NCBI GenBank assembly: GCA_002348005.1
Contig: DDYQ01000095.1
Coordinates: forward strand, 3,421 to 16,079
Source of the DNA: Desulfobacteraceae bacterium UBA2230
Lineage (GTDB): Bacteria; Desulfobacterota; Desulfobacteria; Desulfobacterales; Desulfosarcinaceae
Direction of reading: 5' to 3'
Length of the DNA stretch: 12,659 nt
A model generated the notes under the pieces. The model ran no database searches and was not told where the DNA came from. It saw only the letters and a program-made list of their open reading frames with translations. Shown here in pieces: positions 7,630 to 12,659 of the stretch. The position numbers and the translations under genes were made by a program. How positions within the stretch are numbered: position 1 is the stretch's first letter; every line of letters begins with the position of its first letter.

Positions 7630-7698
7630 AACTTCCCCCTTTCTGTATCTTTGATTGGGTTGATTCAGTGTGGGAGTAACCTATAGCGCATGTACTAT

Positions 7699-7708
7699 CC
7701 CGATCGGG
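7699..7708. repeat. 10-bp palindrome upstream of the cytochrome gene
   Basis: CCCGATCGGG is a perfect palindrome about 70 bp upstream of the cytochrome start at 7629, a normal position for an operator. On the minus strand, TATAGG at about 7686-7681 is a weak -10 candidate nearby. Ten palindromic bases in GC-rich DNA could be chance. Confidence 0.25.
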
Positions 7709-7828
7709 CAGCACCCCATATAGGCATTGAAGTGTAACCGGTGGGGCTTTCCCAGGTAGGTTGATTCGAGGGGAACGGCCAATTCAGAAAAAGCTACGTT
7801 CAAGCCTTTAGTGGTCATGCAGCGGCGC

Positions 7829-8015
7829 GCGGCGGGGCCCCCGCCGCAGCGACAGCGGTGCTGCTCCGCAACGGGCGGGTTATTCAGCGTTCTCCTTCTT
7901 CGCCCCTGCGTGCACGCAGGGAACCTCTCCCGGGGCGGAGAGGGCGGCGGAGAAACCGCGCCGCGGATCGCCGGCGACAGTCCGCGGAGTTTGCGCAGCC
8001 TCCCGCAGGCGGGGA
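7829..8015. repeat. Cluster of at least five adjacent inverted repeats
   Basis: In order: GCGGCGGGG c CCCCGCCGC (7829-7847); the perfect 18-bp palindrome CCCTGCGTGCACGCAGGG (7904-7921); CCTCTCC cggggc GGAGAGG (7924-7943), three bases after the previous one; CCGCGGA (7961-7967) with TCCGCGG (7981-7987), enclosing the palindrome TCGCCGGCGA (7968-7977); and CCCGC ag GCGGG (8002-8013). The cluster lies 60-250 bp past the SHMT-like stop on the minus strand. No T-runs follow. It may be a multi-hairpin transcript end, a structured RNA, or a DNA-binding platform. Confidence 0.45.
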
Positions 8016-8075
8016 CGCGTCAGGAGCCGAACACCGATGCGCATGCCCCGCCGCGGGCAGGCCGCTGCCGGCCCT

Positions 8076-9464
8076 TCAATCGCGCACCCGGCCCGACTGA
8101 TCGCTGGCGACAGCCGGCGGCCATCCATTCTCGAAACAGTAGTAGAATTTTTGAAGCGGCAGGCGGAAATCTTCGACCTCTTTGCGGACCGATTCGGGCG
8201 CCTCTTTTTCAACCAGAATTCTTTCGAAGAATCGTGCGATCGCGGGCATCTGCGTCTCGGTCAGCCCCAGCCGCGTGATCTCGATGGTCCCGATCCGCAG
8301 GCCGCTTGGCCGATCCCAATTTTCGGGCGTGTCGCCGGGAATGAGGTTCTTGTTGGTGATGATGCCGGCCCGGGCCAGCTTTTCGGCGACCGGCAGGCCG
8401 CCGCCGAACCTGCGAACATCCGCGATGACCTGGTGGGTTTGCGTGTATCCGCGGCGGGCGCCGATCACCGGGATGCCGCGCGCGTCCAGGGATTTGGCCA
8501 GCGCCTGGGCGTTCTTCACGATCTGGGCCATGTAGCGGTCGCCGAATTCCAGCATTTCCGCGGCGGCCACCGCCAAGGCCGCCACGCGATTGACCTGGTG
8601 GGTGGCCACCAGGACCGGGAAGATGGAATCGGTCAGGGGTTTGGTCAAACCGGGGTCGTTCCACAGGATCATGCCGCTTTGCGGACCGCTGAAGGTCTTG
8701 CCGGCCGAGCCGGTCAGGACGGCGGCGCCTTCATTGAGCGGATCCTGAAACTGCCGGCCGGCGATCAACCCCGCCTGGTGGGCCCCGTCGTAGTAAAAGC
8801 GCCCTCCCCATTCGGCGATGATTTCGCACATCTGCCTGACGGGAAGCGGAAACAGGGTCATCGACATGCCCATGGCCACCAGGGTGGGGCGCTCCCTGCG
8901 CGCCGTCTGCGCGAACGCGGCCAGGTCGACATCCAGCTCGACCGGGTCAAAGGGAACATCCACAACCTTGAGGCCGCGCATGCCGGCGGGGCCGTCCAGC
9001 CGGTTGCTGGAATGTCCTCCAAAAGGCTGCGGCGCCGCCATGATGGTCTCCCCCGGCCGGGTCAGGGCGTGATACACTGCCATGTTGCCCAGCATGCTGC
9101 CCATCAGCCGGTGGTCGGCGTAGCGGCAGCGAAAGGCGCGCTTCAGGAGCTCGACGCACAGGGACTCGACTTCATCGATATACTGCGTGCCGGCAAACCA
9201 GCGGTTCACCCGGCCGATGTGGCCTTCGGCCGCCCGCGTGCCGATTTCGGCCGCGAGCAGCTGCCGGACCGTCGGGCTGGTGGGCGCCTCGGGGGCCAGC
9301 AGGTTGATGCACCTTTTGCCGCGCCACTCCTCGTTGCGCTGCACCGCCTGCACCACGGCCTCGGCCATCTTGCGCGGCGAAGCTGCATCCAGCAAGGCCC
9401 GAGCGGTCTTCAGGATCTCGTCGTCGTGCACCTCGAGGGTGCTTTCCGGTTGTTGCAGCATCAT
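8076..9464 (-). CDS. SHMT-like PLP-dependent enzyme (fold type I), divergent active site, 462 aa
   Basis: The whole chain follows serine hydroxymethyltransferase: TSPTVRQLLAAEI, AEGHIGRVNRWFAGTQYIDEVE, GGHSSNR, YYDGAHQAGLIAG, GSAGKTFSGPQSGMI and SGLRIGTIEITRLG. The PLP lysine is K256, with D226 and H229 of the DxAH motif, R390 for the substrate carboxylate and E80 all kept. Several residues usual in SHMT are changed (E. coli numbering from memory): Y55 to A78, Y64/Y65 to W89/F90, the His before the PLP Lys to G255, R235 to Q262, and the folate-contacting L121/L127 to Q146/S152. It may therefore act on an amino acid other than serine, or without folate, for example as an aldolase, racemase or transaldolase; this is inference. 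A C-terminal tail of about 40 residues extends beyond the usual length. The start (MMLQQPES) overlaps the stop of the GntR gene by 4 bp (ATGA), implying coupled translation, with GAGAGGTGAAG as ribosome binding site. Confidence 0.85.
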   Translation of the reverse strand: MMLQQPESTLEVHDDEILKTARALLDAASPRKMAEAVVQAVQRNEEWRGKRCINLLAPEAPTSPTVRQLLAAEIGTRAAEGHIGRVNRWFAGTQYIDEVESLCVELLKRAFRCRYADHRLMGSMLGNMAVYHALTRPGETIMAAPQPFGGHSSNRLDGPAGMRGLKVVDVPFDPVELDVDLAAFAQTARRERPTLVAMGMSMTLFPLPVRQMCEIIAEWGGRFYYDGAHQAGLIAGRQFQDPLNEGAAVLTGSAGKTFSGPQSGMILWNDPGLTKPLTDSIFPVLVATHQVNRVAALAVAAAEMLEFGDRYMAQIVKNAQALAKSLDARGIPVIGARRGYTQTHQVIADVRRFGGGLPVAEKLARAGIITNKNLIPGDTPENWDRPSGLRIGTIEITRLGLTETQMPAIARFFERILVEKEAPESVRKEVEDFRLPLQKFYYCFENGWPPAVASDQSGRVRD

Positions 9465-10138
9465 GACTTCACCTCTCCTGTGACGTTTGGGGTCAGAAAT
9501 CGCACCAGGCGGTCGGAGGCCCGGCTCAGGTGGCGCTGCAGAATGCGCACCGCGGCGGCGGCATTCTGGTTCCGGCAGGAGTCGAGAAGCTTCTGGTGTT
9601 CATTCTGCGACGCATCCCGGGCGGACAGGCTGCCCAGGTAAATGGTCAGATAGCGCGCGACGTTGTTGTGCAGGACCTCGATCGCGCCGAGCAGCCGGGG
9701 CAGGCGGGCCGCCTGATAGAGGGTGGAATGAAACTCCCAGTTGAGATCGCTCCACCTGGCGCTGTCCTCCTCGATCGCGCTGATTTCCAGGACCCCCGCT
9801 GCCCGGATCAGATCCGCAGGCCGCAGCCCGGGAATCGCTCTTTCAAGCGCCCGGGTCTCGAGCGCCATGCGCATCAGGTAGATTTCTTCGACTTCGGCGG
9901 GCGACAGCTCCGAGACGACGAACCCGCGGTTGGGGAGAAACGCGATCAGCCCCTCGGCCCTGAGCTGCACCAAGGCCTCCCGCACGGGAATCTTGGAAAC
10001 CCCCAGCTGCTCGGCGATCTGATCCTGCTTCAGCGGCTGGCCAGAGCTCAGCCGGCCCTGCAGAATCGCCTGTCGCAGGGCGGCGGCGATCACCTCCGGC
10101 GTGTTGCCCGGGCTTTTGGTCGTTCTCAGGCGGTCCAT
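9461..10138 (-). CDS. GntR-family transcriptional regulator with FCD domain, 225 aa
   Basis: Residues about 14-76 form the winged helix-turn-helix: VIAAALRQAILQGRLSSGQ, then QIAEQLGVSKIPVREALVQL and the wing LIAFLPNRGFVV. Residues about 80-212 are an FCD ligand-binding domain of helices. Its metal and ligand site is expected as D-x3-H plus two later His: here N133, H137 (NWEFH), H181 (NEHQKLL) and H203 (LQRHL), so the acidic ligand is Asn. FCD regulators typically sense small organic or amino acids and repress a neighbouring catabolic operon. The 4-bp overlap with the SHMT-like gene marks one operon, and the palindrome at 10152-10165 in its own promoter fits autorepression. The inducer is probably a substrate or product of the SHMT-like enzyme, which is inference. 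The ATG at 10138 has no ribosome binding site before it; see the promoter entry. Confidence 0.93.
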   Translation of the reverse strand: MDRLRTTKSPGNTPEVIAAALRQAILQGRLSSGQPLKQDQIAEQLGVSKIPVREALVQLRAEGLIAFLPNRGFVVSELSPAEVEEIYLMRMALETRALERAIPGLRPADLIRAAGVLEISAIEEDSARWSDLNWEFHSTLYQAARLPRLLGAIEVLHNNVARYLTIYLGSLSARDASQNEHQKLLDSCRNQNAAAAVRILQRHLSRASDRLVRFLTPNVTGEVKS

Positions 10139-10146
10139 GCCGGTTT

Positions 10147-10173
10147 AGTATAATCGTATACGATTTTTGTCAA
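10147..10173 (-). promoter_or_regulatory. Promoter and GntR/FCD operator of the GntR/SHMT-like operon (near-leaderless)
   Basis: On the minus strand a perfect -35 box TTGACA (10173-10168) is followed after 15 bp by TATACT (10152-10147). Almost the whole spacer, 10152-10165, is the perfect palindrome AATCGTATACGATT, whose core CGTATACG fits the FadR-subfamily half-site pattern (yGTM-KACr). A bound dimer would block RNA polymerase. Transcription would begin about 10140, one to three bases before the ATG at 10138, and no Shine-Dalgarno sequence precedes that ATG, so a leaderless message is likely. A 17-bp spacing to TACTAA is the alternative -10. Confidence 0.75.
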
Positions 10174-10244
10174 ACCTTTTCTCCGTCCGCAACCGCCGCC
10201 CCGCCCCCCCGGCGTGAATGCCTACCGCCGGTCCATCAATATAC

Positions 10245-10254
10245 CGGGTACCCG
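10245..10254. repeat. 10-bp palindrome in the divergent GntR / sugar dehydrogenase gap
   Basis: CGGGTACCCG is a perfect palindrome about 163 bp upstream of the sugar-dehydrogenase start and 107 bp upstream of the GntR start. It differs from the GntR operator. A direct repeat AGTTCCA (10272 and 10290) lies downstream. Either could be a site for control of the plus-strand gene, or chance. No clear -35/-10 pair for that gene was found. Confidence 0.25.
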
Positions 10255-10416
10255 TAGCGCAAAATCAATTCAGTTCCATAGATCATTTGAGTTCCACGAG
10301 TCTTATGGGTTCTGCCAGGCAACAAGAAGTCGATACCGAAGGGCGGCGACGGCCACCCGGGCTCCTCTGTGGATCATGTCCGTCAGAATGAAGACCCCAA
10401 ATTTAAGGAGCGTGCG

Positions 10417-11553
10417 ATGAAGCAACACCGGATGGTGACGTGGGGGGCGCTGTCACTGCTGATACTGACCGTCCCGGCGGCGGCGCAGGCGCAGCGGCTG
10501 CAGACCCAGAAAGGCACCGCGGTAACGGTCGAAAACCTGGTGAGCGGCTTGAATCACCCCTGGGGCATGGCGTTTCTTCCGGACGGCCGTTTGCTGGTCA
10601 CCGAGCGCAACACCGGAAATCTGTATGTTCTAGGTACCGACCAGCGCTTGTCCCCGCCGCTGACCGGCGTACCGGAGGTGCGGGCGCGCGGCCAGGGCGG
10701 GCTGATGGATGTTGCCCTCGATCCGCACTTCGCAGAAAACAGCTACGTGTATCTCTCCTACGCCAAGCCTGGCGAAGGCGGCAAAGCGGCGACCGCCCTG
10801 GGGCGCGGTAAACTGGCCGACGGCCGGATCGAAGACTTCGAAGATCTTTTCGTTCAAACGCCCTACGTGGACGGGCCGAACCATTTCGGCAACCGCATCG
10901 AATTCTCCCCGGACGGCAGGTATCTGTTTCTGGCGCTGGGCGAAAGGTTCAAGTTCGATCCGGCGCAGGATCTGTCCAATCATCTCGGCAAGGTGATCCG
11001 CATCCATCCGGACGGCAGCGTGCCGCAGGACAACCCTTTTGTCGGTCGCGCAGATGCAAGGGACGAAATCTGGTCTTACGGCCACCGCAACATCGAAGCG
11101 ATGGCCTTTCAGCCCGAGACGGGGACGCTCTGGGTGGCGGAAATGGGGCCCAAGGGCGGTGACGAACTGAACCGAATCGAAAAGGGCGCCAATTACGGCT
11201 GGCCGCTGGTCAGCTGGGGCAGCCACTACGACGACCGCAAAATCCCGGAACCGCCGACCCGTCCGGAGTTCACGGATGCGGTCCGGCACTGGACCCCGGT
11301 CATCTCTCCTTCCGGCATGGTATTTTATGAAGGCGAGATGTTCCCCGACTGGAAGCACAACGCGCTGATCGGCGGACTGTCGGCGCAGGGGCTCGTCCGC
11401 CTGGTGTTTGAGGGCGCCGCTGTCAAAGAGGAAGATCGTCTGCCTTTATCGGCGCGCATCCGCGACGTCGCAACGGCTCCGGACGGATCGATCTACGTCC
11501 TGACCGACCGGGATGACGGCAATGTGTGGCGCATCAGCGCCGCGGCAAAGTAA
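10417..11553 (+). CDS. Exported PQQ-dependent aldose sugar dehydrogenase-like protein, 378 aa
   Basis: This is a six-bladed beta-propeller of the soluble quinoprotein glucose dehydrogenase / YliI (Asd) family, which oxidises sugars to lactones in the periplasm with PQQ and calcium. Motifs: NHPWGMAFLPDGRLLVTER (46-64), GQGGLMDVALDP (92-103), H156 in GPNHFGNRIEFSPDG (the likely catalytic base), SYGHRNIEAMAFQP (220-233) with R224, and AEMGPKGGDELNRI followed by KGANYGWP (241-263). K246 stands where many relatives have Arg. Residues 1-26 are a signal peptide with cleavage near AQA. Start: ATG at 10417 is preceded by AAGGAG, while the longer frame from 10369 would bury the signal peptide and lacks a good site. 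No PQQ-synthesis genes are in the window. It is divergent from the GntR operon and converges on the PLD-like gene. Substrate and PQQ use are family inference. Confidence 0.9.
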   Translation: MKQHRMVTWGALSLLILTVPAAAQAQRLQTQKGTAVTVENLVSGLNHPWGMAFLPDGRLLVTERNTGNLYVLGTDQRLSPPLTGVPEVRARGQGGLMDVALDPHFAENSYVYLSYAKPGEGGKAATALGRGKLADGRIEDFEDLFVQTPYVDGPNHFGNRIEFSPDGRYLFLALGERFKFDPAQDLSNHLGKVIRIHPDGSVPQDNPFVGRADARDEIWSYGHRNIEAMAFQPETGTLWVAEMGPKGGDELNRIEKGANYGWPLVSWGSHYDDRKIPEPPTRPEFTDAVRHWTPVISPSGMVFYEGEMFPDWKHNALIGGLSAQGLVRLVFEGAAVKEEDRLPLSARIRDVATAPDGSIYVLTDRDDGNVWRISAAAK

Positions 11554-11554
11554 G

Positions 11555-11593
11555 CGCCGCCCGGATGCCGGGAGTGGCGGTGCGGGCCCGGGC
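11555..11593. terminator. GC-rich hairpin region between convergent genes
   Basis: CCCGG atg CCGGG (11560-11572), flanked by CGCC (11555-11558) and GGCG (11576-11579), makes an interrupted stem; GCCCGGGC (11586-11593) is a further palindrome. They fill the 47-bp gap between the convergent sugar-dehydrogenase and PLD-like genes, so a shared transcript end is likely, though no T-run is present. Confidence 0.4.
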
Positions 11594-11600
11594 GGGCGGC

Positions 11601-12659
11601 TCACCCGTCCGACGCATCGCTTTTGAGTTTGCTTTCGCGGCGCAGCCGGACGCTTCTGTAAAGCAGCGCCAGACCGAGCCAGACCAGCACGATGGCAAGC
11701 GGGTACGCGATCACGCCGGGGAACAGTGCAAAGAGTACTGCCGCCGCGATCAGCAGGGCCGCCACGCCGGTCATCATGCGCGCCTCGACGGGCTCCAGCA
11801 CCCGTCGGTCGGTGAAAGCCGCGCCGACGGCGTTCCCGATGCGAAGCGCACCGGCGGTGGCGCGGCCGAAGCTTCCGCCGCCGCTGGTCATCCCCGGGTG
11901 GAGGCGCGGCCTCTCGCGGCGCCGCCAATGCTTCGCCAGAACGATTTCGGTGGCGTTGGTCAGGTCCTCGAGATACATCTCCTGCATGGCCAGCGCGAAC
12001 GATCGGTCTTCGACCACCGCATCCAGTTCGCAGTTCCCGAACCAGCTGGAGATGTTGAGATTGGTGGAGCCGATGCGCGACCAGCGGTCGTCGGCCACCG
12101 CCGTCTTGGCATGCAGCATCTTGCCTTTCCATTCGAAGATGCGCACGCCCGCTTTCAGAAGCGGACGATACCCGGCGCTCGACAACGGTCTTAAAATCGG
12201 GATGTCGGTGCTGTCGGGCACGAGCAGCCGCACGTCGACGCCGTCTTTGGCCGCCGCTCTCAAGGTCTGCACGTAAGCGGACGTTCCGGCAAAGTAGGAG
12301 TCCGTCAGCCACAGCCGCTTCCTGGCGAGCGCGGCGACCAGCTGGTCCAGCCTGAACAGGCCGGCCGTCGCCGGAACGCTGGCCACGATGCGCAGGTTCA
12401 TGTCGCCGGCTTGACCCGGATGACGGCGAAGCATTTCATCCTCGGGGATGGCGTCGCCGGTCATCTCCCATATGTGCGCGAAGGCGCGCTCGATATCCAG
12501 AACGGCCGCCCCGCGAATCTCCACGCCGGTGTCGCGCCAGGGCTCGATGTGCTTTTCGGGGAAGCCCTCCCACATCCGCCCGACGCACAGGCCGCTGACG
12601 AAGCCGACCGACCCGTCGACGGCCAGCATCTTGCGGTGGTCGCGCGACAGCCAGCCCAG
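11601..12659 (-). CDS. Phospholipase D / cardiolipin-synthase-like protein, C-terminal 352 aa; start lies beyond right edge
   Basis: The frame is open from the right edge to TGA at 11601. Both PLD-type HKD motifs are visible: H8-R-K10-x4-D15 (DHRKMLAVDGSVGFVSG) and, near visible residue 183, MLHAKTAVADDRW followed by GSTNLN. Two HKD motifs fit a cardiolipin synthase (ClsA/ClsB type) or related phosphatidyltransferase, which joins phospholipids at the inner membrane; hydrolase activity is an alternative. NCELDAVVEDRSFA after the second motif is typical of bacterial cardiolipin synthases. The C-terminus (MMTGVAALLIAAAVLFALF to YRSVRLRR) has two hydrophobic helices ending in a basic tail, whereas ClsA-type enzymes carry theirs at the N-terminus. 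The N-terminal part is out of view, so membrane layout and full length are unknown. Confidence 0.88.
   Translation of the reverse strand: MGWLSRDHRKMLAVDGSVGFVSGLCVGRMWEGFPEKHIEPWRDTGVEIRGAAVLDIERAFAHIWEMTGDAIPEDEMLRRHPGQAGDMNLRIVASVPATAGLFRLDQLVAALARKRLWLTDSYFAGTSAYVQTLRAAAKDGVDVRLLVPDSTDIPILRPLSSAGYRPLLKAGVRIFEWKGKMLHAKTAVADDRWSRIGSTNLNISSWFGNCELDAVVEDRSFALAMQEMYLEDLTNATEIVLAKHWRRRERPRLHPGMTSGGGSFGRATAGALRIGNAVGAAFTDRRVLEPVEARMMTGVAALLIAAAVLFALFPGVIAYPLAIVLVWLGLALLYRSVRLRRESKLKSDASDG

Larger units (their letters stand above)
7630..8075. other. Intergenic region, 446 bp, palindrome-rich, no gene supported
   Basis: The part next to 7629 should be the cytochrome promoter and leader, with a good ribosome binding site (AAAGGGGGAAG) before the start. 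The part from about 7825 to 8075 is very GC-rich and packed with dyads (see 7829-8015). Frames crossing it on both strands encode Arg/Pro/Ala-rich sequence with no family motif and run into the SHMT-like gene from the wrong strand or frame, so none is called. I compared it by eye with cobalamin and other common riboswitches and found no convincing match. Confidence 0.5.

Noticed and set aside
5191..7686. 831-codon plus-strand frame
   Set aside because: It is antisense to the di-haem cytochrome, has no family motif, and arises from GC-rich codon use on the true strand.
7904..8050. Possible cobalamin riboswitch (GGGAA and CAGGAG present on the plus strand)
   Set aside because: The GGTG/CCGCAACTG core and the CAGGAGACCTGCC box are not there, and no plus-strand gene follows.
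8037..9641. 534-codon plus-strand frame
   Set aside because: Antisense to the SHMT-like and GntR genes; His/Gly/Arg-rich with no motif.

Overview
The window looks like chromosomal DNA of a Desulfobacterota/deltaproteobacterial-type organism. This rests on gene style only, with no ribosomal or other marker gene present: a sigma-54 activator with an N-terminal sensor module common in that group, short Arg-rich and Cys-pair proteins, an HU/IHF-like protein, and a CRP/HcpR-type box. The left 2.6 kb is visibly less GC-rich than the rest; from about 2.69 kb to the right edge the DNA is GC-rich and genes carry long spurious antisense frames.

Left block (1-2561). A sigma-54-dependent regulator runs leftward off the edge (start 974). 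Divergently, four short plus-strand genes follow: a Cys-pair protein split by a +1 frameshift (1297-1504), a second Cys-pair protein (1675-1890), an Arg-rich protein with RRSGxDRR-type repeats (2063-2245) and an HU/IHF-family protein whose N-terminus is split by a -1 frameshift (2260-2561). The region between the divergent genes carries several near-perfect inverted repeats and a perfect extended -10 box.

Middle block (2687-7629, all minus strand, separately spaced genes). It holds an aldo/keto reductase, a DraG-type ADP-ribosylglycohydrolase with a perfect TGTGA-N6-TCACA site about 200 bp upstream, and a large exported di-haem cytochrome c peroxidase/MauG-like protein with a strong hairpin just after its stop.

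Right block (7630-12659). A GntR/FCD regulator and a divergent SHMT-like PLP enzyme overlap by 4 bp in one operon (10138 to 8076). Their promoter holds a perfect 14-bp palindrome between the -35 and -10 boxes and appears almost leaderless. Transcribed away from them is an exported PQQ-dependent aldose-sugar-dehydrogenase-like protein (10417-11553), which converges on a two-HKD phospholipase D/cardiolipin-synthase-like gene that runs off the right edge. A 250-bp GC-rich stretch dense in palindromes (7829-8015 and flanks) separates the SHMT-like and cytochrome genes.

I see no tRNA, rRNA, CRISPR array, transposase, integrase or recognisable defence system. The most interesting items are the GntR/SHMT-like operon with its altered active site, the two frameshifted small genes lying within 1 kb of each other, and the regulatory palindromes.
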